Shown: positions 18,825 to 27,660 of the stretch, one piece after another
Layout: every line of letters begins with the position of its first letter
Numbering within the stretch: the first letter of the stretch is position 1
NCBI GenBank assembly: GCA_031551135.1
Contig: JAVBOA010000003.1
Coordinates: forward strand, 1-64,000
Origin: JAITVM01 sp031551135
Lineage (GTDB): Bacteria; Bacillota; Clostridia; Lachnospirales; JAITVM01
Direction of reading: 5' to 3'
DNA length: 64,000 nucleotides
The notes under the pieces: model-generated
What the model saw: only the letters and a program-made list of their open reading frames with translations
Told to the model about the DNA's origin: nothing
The model's database searches: none
Program-made: the position numbers and the translations under genes

Positions 18825-20012
18825 ATGAAAATACTCGTTTTAAATTGCGGAAGCTCATCTTTAAAATATCAGTTTATTGATATGACGGACGAATCCGTTT
18901 TGGCTAAAGGACTTTGTGAAAGAATTGGCATCGACGGAGTTTTAAAACACAGTCCTGCCGGAAAAGATGATTATAAAGCTGAAAAACCGATGAAAAACCA
19001 TACCGACGCAATAAAATACGTTATGGAAGCTTTATTGGACAAAGAACACGGCGTAATTTCTGATGTAAGCGAAATCAACGCAGTAGGACATAGAGTTGTA
19101 CACGGCGGCGAATCTTTTTCAAGCTCTGTTATAATCGACGACGCTGTAATCAAAGCTTTGGAAGATTGCATTTCTCTTGCACCTTTGCATAATCCTCCAA
19201 ACTTAATCGGTATTAAAGCTGTTTCTGAACTTATGCCGAATGTAAAACAAGTTGGTGTTTTTGATACAGCTTTTCATCAAACTATGCCGGAGAAAGCTTA
19301 TTTATATGCTCTGCCTTACGAATATTATGAAAAATATAAAATCCGCAGATACGGTTTTCATGGTACAAGCCACCGCTTTGTATCGGCAGAAGCCGCTAAA
19401 GCTATGGGAAAAGATATTTCCGAGCTTAAAATCATCACTTGCCATTTAGGAAACGGAGCAAGTGTTTGCGCTGTAGACGGCGGCAAAAGTGTTGATACTT
19501 CGATGGGATTCACACCGCTTCAAGGGCTTGCAATGGGAACAAGATCGGGAGATATTGACCCTGCAATAATTTCATTTTTAGAAGAAAAAGAAAATCTGAC
19601 TACAAAACAAGTTGAAGATATTTTAAATAAAAAATCCGGTGTTTTGGGAATTTCGGGCGTGTCTTCCGATTTCAGAGATATCGAAAATGAAGCAAATGCC
19701 GGAAACAAACGCGCGGCCGCCGCATTGGAAGTATTTTATTATAATGTAGCAAAATATGTCGGCGCTTATGCTGCGGCAATGAACGGCGTTGACGCGATTG
19801 TGTTTACAGCCGGTTTGGGCGAGAATTCTAAAGAGTGCAGAAAAAATGTATGCGATTATTTAGGATATCTCGGAATAAATATTGACGACGAGAAAAATAA
19901 TGTCAGAGGTAAATTAACAGAAGTTAGCACTTCCGATTCGAAAGTAAAAGTATTTCTTATTCCGACTAACGAAGAACTTGTTATCGCAAGAGACACAAAA
20001 GAACTTCTTTAG
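18825..20012 (+). CDS. ackA: Acetate kinase
   Basis: 395 residues, full length. It transfers phosphate from acetyl-phosphate to ADP, giving acetate and ATP. The sugar kinase/Hsp70-type fold is shown by MKILVLNCGSSSLKYQFI, the acetate-kinase signatures VGHRVVHGGE and VFDTAFHQTMPEKAYLYALP, the catalytic-region RYGFHGTSHRFVS, and the nucleotide-binding CHLGNGASVCAV and DAIVFTAGLGENS. AGAGGAG lies 8 bases before the ATG. It works directly with the upstream pta. Confidence 0.98.
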   Translation: MKILVLNCGSSSLKYQFIDMTDESVLAKGLCERIGIDGVLKHSPAGKDDYKAEKPMKNHTDAIKYVMEALLDKEHGVISDVSEINAVGHRVVHGGESFSSSVIIDDAVIKALEDCISLAPLHNPPNLIGIKAVSELMPNVKQVGVFDTAFHQTMPEKAYLYALPYEYYEKYKIRRYGFHGTSHRFVSAEAAKAMGKDISELKIITCHLGNGASVCAVDGGKSVDTSMGFTPLQGLAMGTRSGDIDPAIISFLEEKENLTTKQVEDILNKKSGVLGISGVSSDFRDIENEANAGNKRAAAALEVFYYNVAKYVGAYAAAMNGVDAIVFTAGLGENSKECRKNVCDYLGYLGINIDDEKNNVRGKLTEVSTSDSKVKVFLIPTNEELVIARDTKELL

Positions 20013-20020
20013 TAAAACAA

Positions 20021-20050
20021 AACGGGTGTCTTGACAAACACCCGATTTTT
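20021..20050 (+). terminator. Rho-independent terminator of ackA
   Basis: CGGGTGT / ACACCCG stem followed by ATTTTT. Its loop contains the TTGACA of the next promoter. Confidence 0.85.
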
Positions 20051-20059
20051 ACATATAAT
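20031..20059 (+). promoter_or_regulatory. Sigma-A-type promoter for the yceD-rpmF operon
   Basis: TTGACA, 17 bases, TATAAT: an exact consensus. The -35 lies in the loop and right arm of the ackA terminator, so terminator and promoter are physically nested. Confidence 0.75.
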
Positions 20060-20116
20060 ACATTATGTTTGATAAGGCTTCTAAAGAAGCTTTTTGAAGG
20101 AAAGGAGGCTTTTTTT

Positions 20117-20611
20117 GTGGAAGTATATATCGGCAACCTACCTTTGCATAGTAAGCTGAAAATATCTTCGTCAATGAACGCTAAAGTTCCTTCCAATTAT
20201 AGGTTGATACGGGAAGATCTAAAGATTGAACTTTCGGGTGAGATCACTAATTTCGGTGATTTTTATTTGTTTGATGGCGAGGCAAAATCTGTTTTGGAAT
20301 TTGAATGCGATAAATGCCTTGCGCCTGTCACATATCTTGTTGCATTCCCTGTAATCGAAAGATTCGGTAATTTTAAATCTGAAGACGAAGATATTTGGGA
20401 GTTTCAAGGTAAAAACATAGACCTTTCCGAGGCTGTGATGATGAATTTATTTCTGAATATTCCCATAAAATATATTTGTTCAGAAGATTGCAGAGGGTTA
20501 TGCCCTGTTTGCGGCCAAAACCTTAATAAAGGTAAATGCGGCTGCGAGTCATCCTTAAAGAACAATCACTTTGAGGGCTTAAAATCTTTATTTAATGACG
20601 AGGAGGTGTGA
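20117..20611 (+). CDS. YceD/DUF177 family protein
   Basis: 164 residues of the DUF177 (YceD) family, which almost always precedes rpmF and is linked in other bacteria to 23S rRNA accumulation or large-subunit assembly. Cysteine pairs typical of the family are visible: FECDKCLAPV in the middle and CSEDCRGLCPVCGQNLNKGKCGC near the end, probably binding zinc. The GTG at 20117 is chosen since AAAGGAGG lies 8 bases upstream. The gap to rpmF is 4 bp. Confidence 0.88.
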   Translation: MEVYIGNLPLHSKLKISSSMNAKVPSNYRLIREDLKIELSGEITNFGDFYLFDGEAKSVLEFECDKCLAPVTYLVAFPVIERFGNFKSEDEDIWEFQGKNIDLSEAVMMNLFLNIPIKYICSEDCRGLCPVCGQNLNKGKCGCESSLKNNHFEGLKSLFNDEEV

Positions 20612-20615
20612 CAGA

Positions 20616-20801
20616 ATGAGTATCTGTCCTAAAGGTAAGATTTCTAAATCAAGAAGAGGTATGAGAAGAGCTAACTCATGGAAAATTTCCATGCCTAGCC
20701 TAATCACTTGCGATAAATGCGGAGAGCTTATGGTTTCTCATAGAGCGTGCAAATCCTGTGGTTCTTACAATAAAAGAGAAGTTATTAAAGTTGCAGAATA
20801 A
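20616..20801 (+). CDS. rpmF: 50S ribosomal protein L32
   Basis: 61 residues: MSICPKGKISKSRRGMRRANSWKIS followed by the zinc-ribbon cysteines CDKCGEL ... CKSCGSY, the C+ (zinc-binding) form of L32. The ATG at 20616 has GAGGAGGTG upstream. It forms an operon with the YceD-like gene and is closed by a terminator. Confidence 0.97.
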   Translation: MSICPKGKISKSRRGMRRANSWKISMPSLITCDKCGELMVSHRACKSCGSYNKREVIKVAE

Positions 20802-20810
20802 ATTAACACA

Positions 20811-20838
20811 GACTCCAATCTTTGGGGTCGTTTTTTTA
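20811..20838 (+). terminator. Terminator after rpmF
   Basis: GACTCCAA / TTGGGGTC stem with one G-T pair, followed by a run of seven T. Confidence 0.8.
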
Positions 20839-20848
20839 TAGAATAAAC

Positions 20849-20862
20849 CGAACTATTGTTCA
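20849..20862. promoter_or_regulatory. Predicted LexA (SOS) box
   Basis: CGAACTATTGTTCA, i.e. GAAC-N4-GTTC, the known Gram-positive LexA/DinR operator pattern. It lies 10 bp upstream of the uvrB -35, the expected place for SOS control of uvrBA. Confidence 0.8.
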
Positions 20863-20871
20863 AGTTCTATA

Positions 20872-20900
20872 TTGGCAATTATTTATTATTATGTTATACT
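20872..20900 (+). promoter_or_regulatory. Sigma-A-type promoter of uvrB-uvrA
   Basis: TTGGCA, 17 bases, TATACT; the -10 is 41 bp before the uvrB ATG, just downstream of the LexA box. Confidence 0.75.
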
Positions 20901-20941
20901 CATTTGATAAAAATTAGGACGTAGCAAAAAGGGGAAAGACA

Positions 20942-22924
20942 ATGAATAAATTTGAGGTTGTTTCAGAATTTAAACCCACGGGCGACCAGCCGGAAGCAAT
21001 CGCAAAATTGGCCGAGGGTTTTAGAAATAAAAATAAGTTTCAAACGCTTTTAGGAGTGACCGGATCGGGCAAAACTTTCACTATGGCGAATATTATAGCA
21101 GAGCTGAATAAACCTACGCTTGTTATTGCGCATAATAAAACTTTGGCGGCACAGCTATACAACGAGTTTAAAGAATTTTTTCCGAATAACGCCGTGGAAT
21201 ATTTTGTGTCGTATTACGATTATTATCAGCCGGAAGCATATGTTCCATCATCTGATACTTATATCGAAAAAGATTCTTCGATAAACGATGAAATCGATAA
21301 ATTGCGCCATTCGGCAACGGCGGCGCTTTTTGAGCGGAACGACGTAATAATCGTTGCGTCGGTTTCCTGCATTTATGGTTTGGGCGACCCGATTGACTAT
21401 AATGCTTTGGTTTTATCCCTGCGAATGGGCATGAAAAAAGAACGCGATGATGTTTTAAGAAAATTAGTGGAAATTCAATATAACCGTAATGATATGAATT
21501 TTGTGCGTGGAACTTTTCGGGTACGCGGCGATGTAGTTGAGATTTTTCCGGCATATTCTTCGGATATCGCTTTTAGAGTCGAGTTTTTCGGTGATGAAAT
21601 TGATAGAATAACGGAAATCAACGTTATTACCGGAGAAGTACTTGGAATCAGAAAACATATTGTAATTTTTCCGGCTTCTCACTATGTTACAACCAAAGAA
21701 AAAATGGAAATCGCAGTAAAAGCTATAGAAGAAGAATTATATGTACGGATTGCTGAACTTAAAGAACGAGACAGAATTTTAGAGGCACAGCGGCTGACAC
21801 AGCGTACAAATTACGATATTGAAATGATGCGTGAAATGGGATTTTGTTCGGGAATCGAAAACTATTCGCGCCATCTTTCCGGACGTGAGGCGGGAAGCAC
21901 GCCGCACACACTTATAGATTATTTTCCGAAGGATTTTCTGTTTATTGTGGATGAGTCTCATGCAACGATTCCGCAAGTTCGGGCTATGTACGAAGGCGAC
22001 CGTTCCCGAAAAACAACTTTAGTGGATTTTGGTTTTAGACTTCCTTCTGCGCTGGATAACAGGCCTTTGAAATTTGATGAATTTCAAACAAAAATAAATC
22101 AAATGCTTTTTGTATCTGCAACACCGTCGGATTTTGAAAAAGAACGTTCCACGATTATCGCCGAACAAATAATCCGCCCGACGGGTTTATTAGACCCCGA
22201 AATCGAAATAAAACCGATTAAAGGGCAAATCGATTCTTTAATCTCCGAGATTAATAAAGTTGTAGATCGACATCAAAAAGTCCTGGTTACGACTTTGACC
22301 AAAAAGATGGCGGAAGATTTGACGAATTATTTGAAAGAAACGGGCATTAGAGTAAGATATTTACATTCGGATATAGATACTTTGGAAAGATTGGAAATAA
22401 TACGTGATTTAAGAATGGACGTTTTTGATGTTCTGGTCGGAATAAATTTGTTGCGTGAGGGTCTGGATATTCCGGAGGTTTCTTTGGTTGCGATTCTCGA
22501 TGCGGACAAAGAGGGATTTTTACGTTCGGAACGTTCGTTGATACAAACGATAGGGCGCGCGGCTCGAAATTCGGACGGCAAAGTTATTATGTACGCCGAT
22601 AAAATAACCGATTCTATGGAAAAAGCCATCAGCGAAACAAACCGCCGCCGCACATTACAAAAGAGATATAATCATGAACACGGAATCGTTCCTAAAACGA
22701 TTATCAAAAAAGTTCACGACATTATAAAAGCTACTATCGAGGTTGATGAAAGAGCTTCCGAAAAATTGAAAAAAGACCCTGAATCCATGAACAAAGATGA
22801 ATTGAATAAATTATTAAAAGATATGAACAAAGAAATGAAACAAGCGGCTTTGGATTTGCAATTTGAAAGAGCCGCAACTTTAAGGGATGAAATTTTTAAA
22901 ATTAAGAAGTTTTTAAATTTCTAG
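20942..22924 (+). CDS. uvrB: Excinuclease ABC subunit B
   Basis: 660 residues. UvrB is the damage-verifying helicase-like subunit of nucleotide excision repair; it is loaded by UvrA and then recruits UvrC. Walker A GVTGSGKT is at about residues 37-45, the beta-hairpin region carries YFVSYYDYYQPEAYVP, and the helicase motifs DESHATIPQ, FVSATPSDFE and LLREGLDIPEVSLVAILDADKEGFLRS are intact. The C-terminal UVR coiled coil (LNKLLKDMNKEMKQAALDLQFERAATLRDEI) binds UvrC. GGGGAAAG precedes the ATG. uvrA follows 11 bp later and SOS control is indicated by the LexA box. Confidence 0.98.
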   Translation: MNKFEVVSEFKPTGDQPEAIAKLAEGFRNKNKFQTLLGVTGSGKTFTMANIIAELNKPTLVIAHNKTLAAQLYNEFKEFFPNNAVEYFVSYYDYYQPEAYVPSSDTYIEKDSSINDEIDKLRHSATAALFERNDVIIVASVSCIYGLGDPIDYNALVLSLRMGMKKERDDVLRKLVEIQYNRNDMNFVRGTFRVRGDVVEIFPAYSSDIAFRVEFFGDEIDRITEINVITGEVLGIRKHIVIFPASHYVTTKEKMEIAVKAIEEELYVRIAELKERDRILEAQRLTQRTNYDIEMMREMGFCSGIENYSRHLSGREAGSTPHTLIDYFPKDFLFIVDESHATIPQVRAMYEGDRSRKTTLVDFGFRLPSALDNRPLKFDEFQTKINQMLFVSATPSDFEKERSTIIAEQIIRPTGLLDPEIEIKPIKGQIDSLISEINKVVDRHQKVLVTTLTKKMAEDLTNYLKETGIRVRYLHSDIDTLERLEIIRDLRMDVFDVLVGINLLREGLDIPEVSLVAILDADKEGFLRSERSLIQTIGRAARNSDGKVIMYADKITDSMEKAISETNRRRTLQKRYNHEHGIVPKTIIKKVHDIIKATIEVDERASEKLKKDPESMNKDELNKLLKDMNKEMKQAALDLQFERAATLRDEIFKIKKFLNF

Positions 22925-22935
22925 GAGAGTTATTA

Positions 22936-25785
22936 ATGGACAAAATTATAATTAAGGGCGCAAGAGAAAATAATTTAAAAAATATCGATTTGGAAATTCC
23001 GCGCGATAAATTTATTGTTTTCACGGGGCTCAGCGGCTCCGGCAAAACTTCTCTTGCTTTTGATACAATTTATGCCGAGGGCCAGCGGAGATATGTAGAG
23101 TCTCTCAGCTCATACGCGCGCCAATTTCTTGGGCAGATGGAGAAACCTAATGTTGATTTTATTGAAGGTCTTTCGCCTTCGATTAGTATAGACCAAAAAA
23201 CCACAAACCATAATCCACGCTCAACAGTCGGCACGGTTACGGAGATTTACGATTATTTACGCCTTATGTTTGCGAGAGTTGGAACACCTCATTGCCCAAA
23301 ATGCGGCAAAGAAATAAAAAAACAAACCATCGACCAAATAGTTGACCAGATAATGCTTTTTGAAGAAAATACGAAAATTCAACTTTTGGCACAGGTTGTG
23401 CGTGAAAGAAAAGGCGAGCACACGAAGTTATTGGAAGATGCGAAAAAAAGCGGTTATATTCGGGCAAGAATAGACGGAAATCTTTATGAGCTGGAATCGG
23501 AAATAAAATTGGCAAAGACAAAAAAGCATACAATCGAAATCGTAATCGATAGGCTTGTTATAAGGGACGGTATTCAAAAGCGCCTGACCGAGTCAATCGA
23601 AGCGGTTATGAAGCTTGCCGACGGAGTTTTAATAGTATCGCTTGAGGATAAAGACATTACTTTCAGCCAAAATTTTTCCTGCTTGGATTGCGGAATAAAT
23701 ATTACCGAAATCGAGCCGCGCTCGTTTTCTTTCAACAACCCTTCGGGTGCTTGCGAGGATTGTACAGGTCTTGGTGTTCAAATGAAATTCGACCCGGAGC
23801 TTGTTATTCCAAATAGAAAACTCTCTTTATTGGAGGGTGCGATAAATGTTGTCGGCTGGAATTCCGTGGGCAATACCGATAGTATGACACATCAGCTTTT
23901 TAAGGAATTAGCGAGGCTGTATAATTTTGATTTATCGCTTCCGTTTATGGATTTGCCGGAGGATGTACAGAATTTAATAATTTACGGTGAAGATACACCG
24001 ATTCAGATTCCGGTCAGCTATGAAAGTTACGGACACAAAAAGGCTTATACTCTGAATTTTGAAGGCATTATAGATAATTTGAACCGCCGTTACAGAGAGA
24101 CATCTTCCGATGCGGCAAGACAGGAATACGAATCGTATATGACCTATACAAATTGCCCGACCTGCGGCGGAAAGAAACTGAAACCCGAAGTTTTGGCAGT
24201 AAAAATAGATAAGAAAAATATTATGGATGTCTCAGAAATGACGGTTCATGATGCGAAATTGTTTTTTGAGAGACTTGAACTAAACGAAACAAAAAAAATT
24301 ATCGCAGAGCAGGTTTTGAAAGAAATCAATGCAAGATTGGGATTTTTAATTGATGTTGGCCTAGATTATTTGACCTTGTCACGCGCCGCCAGTACGCTTT
24401 CGGGCGGCGAAAGCCAGCGTATCCGTTTGGCTACGCAAATAGGTTCGGGTCTTGTCGGTGTTGTGTATATTTTGGACGAGCCAAGCATTGGATTACATCA
24501 GCGTGATAACGATAAATTATTATTAACGCTCAAACATTTACGGGATTTAGGAAATACGCTTATAGTTGTGGAGCATGATTCGGATACAATGAAAAATTCG
24601 GATTTTATTGTTGATATCGGACCTTTCGCCGGAAATTACGGCGGAGAAGTTGTTTTCACGGGAACATACGACGAAATTTTAAAATCCGATAATTCGATAA
24701 CCGGTGATTATTTGAGCGGTCGCCGAAAAATCGAAATTCCTAATTCGCGCCGTGAGCCGAATAACGGCAATATTACGGTTAAAGGCGCATATGAAAATAA
24801 TTTAAAATCAATAGATGTAGATATTCCACTGGGTGTTTTTACATGCGTTACAGGCGTTTCCGGCTCCGGAAAATCTTCGCTTGTAAATCAAATTTTGTAT
24901 AAACGTCTTGCGAGGGATTTAAACAGGGCAAAATTAAAACCGGGCAAACATAAAGATATTATTGGTATCGAAAAATTGGACAAAGTAATAAATATCGACC
25001 AATCGCCGATTGGCAGGACTCCGCGCTCAAATCCGGCGACTTATACAGGACTTTTTGATTTAATTCGCGATCTTTTTGCAAATACTCCGGAAGCGAAAAT
25101 CAGGGGCTACCAAAAAGGTCGATTTAGTTTTAATGTAAAAGGCGGACGCTGTGAGGCTTGCTCAGGCGATGGAATTATCAAAATAGAAATGAATTTCCTG
25201 CCAGATGTTTATGTTCCTTGTGAGGTTTGCCGAGGCAAACGATATAACCGTGAGACTTTGGAAGTTCATTATAAAGGAAAGAATATTTCAGATGTTTTAA
25301 ATATGACGATTGATGAAGCTTTGACATTTTTTGAGAATTTGCCGAGATTAAAAGATAAAATTCAGGCGCTCTATGATGTTGGGCTGTCATATGTAAAACT
25401 TGGTCAATCATCGACAACATTATCCGGCGGCGAAGCGCAGAGAGTTAAGCTTGCGACGGAATTGAGCAAACGCAGCACGGGCAGAACGATTTATGTTTTG
25501 GACGAGCCGACGACAGGGCTTCATTCTTATGATGTTCATAAATTGATTGAGGTTTTGCAAAGATTGACGGATGCTGGAAATACGGTACTCGTTATTGAAC
25601 ATAATCTGGATTTAATTAAAACTGCGGACTATATTATTGATTTAGGACCGGAAGGCGGCGATAACGGCGGTCAGATTATCGCGACAGGTACGCCGGAGGA
25701 ACTTTTGGCATTTGAAAATTCTTATACCGCAAAATATTTGAAAGAGGTATTGGAAGAGGGAAGTTTGACTCCAAACTTGATTTAA
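22936..25785 (+). CDS. uvrA: Excinuclease ABC subunit A
   Basis: 949 residues. UvrA is the dimeric ABC-type ATPase that first recognises bulky DNA lesions and delivers UvrB. Two ABC modules are present, with Walker A GLSGSGKTSL near residue 31 and GVSGSGKSSL near residue 640, ABC signatures LSGGESQRIRLA and LSGGEAQRVKLA, and zinc-finger cysteine sets (CPKCGKEIKK, CLDCG ... CEDCTG, CEACSGDGIIKI ... CEVCRGKRY). All motifs look intact. The ribosome site is AGGAG. It forms an operon with uvrB. Confidence 0.98.
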   Translation: MDKIIIKGARENNLKNIDLEIPRDKFIVFTGLSGSGKTSLAFDTIYAEGQRRYVESLSSYARQFLGQMEKPNVDFIEGLSPSISIDQKTTNHNPRSTVGTVTEIYDYLRLMFARVGTPHCPKCGKEIKKQTIDQIVDQIMLFEENTKIQLLAQVVRERKGEHTKLLEDAKKSGYIRARIDGNLYELESEIKLAKTKKHTIEIVIDRLVIRDGIQKRLTESIEAVMKLADGVLIVSLEDKDITFSQNFSCLDCGINITEIEPRSFSFNNPSGACEDCTGLGVQMKFDPELVIPNRKLSLLEGAINVVGWNSVGNTDSMTHQLFKELARLYNFDLSLPFMDLPEDVQNLIIYGEDTPIQIPVSYESYGHKKAYTLNFEGIIDNLNRRYRETSSDAARQEYESYMTYTNCPTCGGKKLKPEVLAVKIDKKNIMDVSEMTVHDAKLFFERLELNETKKIIAEQVLKEINARLGFLIDVGLDYLTLSRAASTLSGGESQRIRLATQIGSGLVGVVYILDEPSIGLHQRDNDKLLLTLKHLRDLGNTLIVVEHDSDTMKNSDFIVDIGPFAGNYGGEVVFTGTYDEILKSDNSITGDYLSGRRKIEIPNSRREPNNGNITVKGAYENNLKSIDVDIPLGVFTCVTGVSGSGKSSLVNQILYKRLARDLNRAKLKPGKHKDIIGIEKLDKVINIDQSPIGRTPRSNPATYTGLFDLIRDLFANTPEAKIRGYQKGRFSFNVKGGRCEACSGDGIIKIEMNFLPDVYVPCEVCRGKRYNRETLEVHYKGKNISDVLNMTIDEALTFFENLPRLKDKIQALYDVGLSYVKLGQSSTTLSGGEAQRVKLATELSKRSTGRTIYVLDEPTTGLHSYDVHKLIEVLQRLTDAGNTVLVIEHNLDLIKTADYIIDLGPEGGDNGGQIIATGTPEELLAFENSYTAKYLKEVLEEGSLTPNLI

Positions 25786-25872
25786 TCAGACTGTAATTTA
25801 TCAAAGTATTGATAAAATGCCGTATCTGTTGTATCATGTTTACGAAAAAGATTTTTTTCGGGAGGTTAGAAT

Positions 25873-26394
25873 TTGATTTTATCTGGTTTGGAAATAAAGA
25901 AAAACTTGGGTAACAATATAAAAATAGAGCCGTATAACGAAAGCCAATTAAATCCCAACAGTTATAATTTAAGACTTTCTAATGAATTATTAGTTTATAA
26001 AGAATTGACTTTAGACATGAAAAAAATAAATGAAGCCGAAAAGCTCATTATTCCCGATGAGGGATTGTTATTAGAACCCGGGCGGCTTTATTTGGGCAGA
26101 ACTTTGGAATTTACAGAAACAGAGGAATATGTTCCAATGTTGGAAGGCAGGTCTTCTATCGGCAGGCTTGGACTTTTTATTCATGTTACGGCAGGCTTTG
26201 GAGATGTTGGTTTTAAGGGCTTTTGGACTCTGGAAATTCATTGTATTCAGCCGATTATTATTTATCCGTATATTGAAATTTGCCAAATTTATTATCATAC
26301 AGTCGAAGGCGAACATATTAAATATTCCAGCGGCAAATATCAAAATAACACGGGTATACAGCCAAGTCTTTTGTATAAAGATTTCGAAAAATAA
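25873..26394 (+). CDS. dcd: dCTP deaminase
   Basis: 173 residues. It deaminates dCTP to dUTP, or directly to dUMP in the bifunctional form, supplying thymidylate synthesis. The family core is present: LNPNSYNLRLSNELLVY, the catalytic-site LEGRSSIGRLGLFIHVTAGFGDVGFKGFWTLEI, and the trimer-fold end SSGKYQNNTGIQPSLLYKDF. Residues separating mono- from bifunctional enzymes cannot be judged safely by eye. It starts with TTG at 25873 with GGGAGG upstream. It stands alone between uvrA and a convergent kinase-like gene. Confidence 0.92.
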   Translation: MILSGLEIKKNLGNNIKIEPYNESQLNPNSYNLRLSNELLVYKELTLDMKKINEAEKLIIPDEGLLLEPGRLYLGRTLEFTETEEYVPMLEGRSSIGRLGLFIHVTAGFGDVGFKGFWTLEIHCIQPIIIYPYIEICQIYYHTVEGEHIKYSSGKYQNNTGIQPSLLYKDFEK

Positions 26395-26395
26395 T

Positions 26396-26520
26396 AAAAA
26401 AATTTCACAGATGTAATGATGAACGATTGAATTTTCACACCGTTCCGTGCGGTTGGGCGGAACGGGTGTGGACTTTGTTTTCGTTCGTCAGTAGAAGAAT
26501 TTTCACTGTGAAATTTTTTT
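26396..26520. repeat. Large nested palindrome with a family B hairpin between convergent genes
   Basis: The outer arms AAAAAAATTTCACAG / CTGTGAAATTTTTTT pair perfectly over 15 bp. Inside, CACACCGTTCCG / CGGAACGGGTGTG forms a second hairpin followed by GGACTTTGTTTTCGTTCGTC, the family B module. With A- and T-tracts at both ends it could act as a bidirectional terminator for dcd and the kinase-like gene. Confidence 0.75.
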
Positions 26521-26534
26521 ATTTATGGATATTC

Positions 26535-26576
26535 ATACTGTTTTCATTATTAAGGATAGAAAAATGAAAATAGTAT
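26535..26576. repeat. Family A short derivative
   Basis: 42 bp: ATACTGTTTTCATT, then AAGGATAGAAAA, then AATGAAAATAGTAT. It equals a full inverted-orientation copy (compare 36835) lacking about 70 internal bases. Its right end supplies the last base of the stop codon of the minus-strand gene next to it. Confidence 0.8.
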
Positions 26577-27292
26577 CAATTATTAATTTCGTTCTGAATT
26601 TGAATAAGCATTTTTGATAACCAGCGGTTGATTGCATTATCAACCGTTGTTTCTGTTTGCAAAACAGAAAAATCCGCGCTTATATTTTTCAAATCGTATA
26701 AGTATAATAAATCAATTTCTCTTAATATGTCCAATAAAAAATCTGTGAATACACATTCTGTAGCTTTATTTCCGTCCAGCGAAATAATATCGAATAAATC
26801 GGGGCGGGTTTTTATTTCCGCAATAACTTTTGGGTGCAATGTACGGTGGTCAAGATTCCTCTTGTACATAATGTCCAATTTATCGTCAGCACGGCCTCGA
26901 GCCAAAAGTCTTTCGATAATAACTTCGATATCACATTTTAAATCAATAACAAGTACACGCCAATTCTGTTCTTTGATGAATTTTATCGCCTGCAAAACTT
27001 GAGTTCTCTTTCTCGGAAAACCGTCAATCAATCCCGGTGCGTTAGCGATAGCGAATTCTTTAAAAATCTCCATTGTGACTTCATCGTCAATTAAAATCCC
27101 TTGTTCTGTTAAACTTTTTATATTTTCGTCAGTTCTGGCTTTTTCACGAAAAATATCACCCATACTGCTGGATTTCAAATTCGGAAGCCAATATTCTTTT
27201 ATATTATTAACCAATGTGCCTTTTCCGCCGCCGGACTCCCCAAGCAGAAAAATAAAATTCCACTTACCTAAAATCAAATTTTGTACATTCAT
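26576..27292 (-). CDS. Adenylate-kinase-like nucleoside monophosphate kinase
   Basis: 238 residues. The P-loop FLLGESGGGKGTL, the NMP-binding region SSMGDIFREKARTDENIKSLTEQGILIDDEVTMEIF, DGFPRKRTQ, and the lid-side IIERLLARGRADDKLDIMYKR show an adenylate-kinase-type fold. It differs from canonical Adk: the loop is GESGGGKG rather than GxPGxGKGT, there is no zinc lid, and a roughly 40-residue C-terminal extension follows. It could be a specialised nucleotide kinase. The ATG at 27292 is chosen over an upstream in-frame start because AGGGG lies 8 bases before it. The neighbours give no clue to its role. Confidence 0.75.
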   Translation of the reverse strand: MNVQNLILGKWNFIFLLGESGGGKGTLVNNIKEYWLPNLKSSSMGDIFREKARTDENIKSLTEQGILIDDEVTMEIFKEFAIANAPGLIDGFPRKRTQVLQAIKFIKEQNWRVLVIDLKCDIEVIIERLLARGRADDKLDIMYKRNLDHRTLHPKVIAEIKTRPDLFDIISLDGNKATECVFTDFLLDILREIDLLYLYDLKNISADFSVLQTETTVDNAINRWLSKMLIQIQNEINN

Positions 27293-27660
27293 ACAATTAA
27301 CCCCTATCTGTATTAATCTGAATGATATCTTTTTATCCAATATATATATTGATAGATAAAAAAGCACAAGAATATTATAAGTCAGATATATATTTTATTC
27401 AAGAATAATATATATTTAACAAATAAAATGTGCATTTTTTTTGATTATAAACCAATTGATTATTGATTTTTTCGGCGAATGATATAGAATTATATTATCG
27501 GGATTATTATACAAAAGATTAGACCCAATATTTATCAGGTATGCCGAAAAACGAGTGTGCAATTTGTCTTGATTCACTATTAGAATACACTTTTTTTATT
27601 TAATTAACGAACATTTTTGTTCAAATCTGATATAATATTTAAAGAGAGGACGTGAATTTT
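27293..27660. other. AT-rich intergenic region between divergent kinase-like and HAD genes
   Basis: 368 bp. It contains an inverted repeat around 27385-27417 (TTATTC AA GAATAA within a TA-rich arm), GAAC-N6-GTTC at about 27609-27622, and TATAAT at 27631 without a clear -35. The GAAC/GTTC spacing is too wide for the LexA consensus. No RNA gene or small protein is recognised. Confidence 0.5.

Noticed and set aside
27609..27622. GAAC ... GTTC dyad before the HAD gene as a LexA box
   Set aside because: The spacer is six bases rather than the four of the Gram-positive LexA operator.
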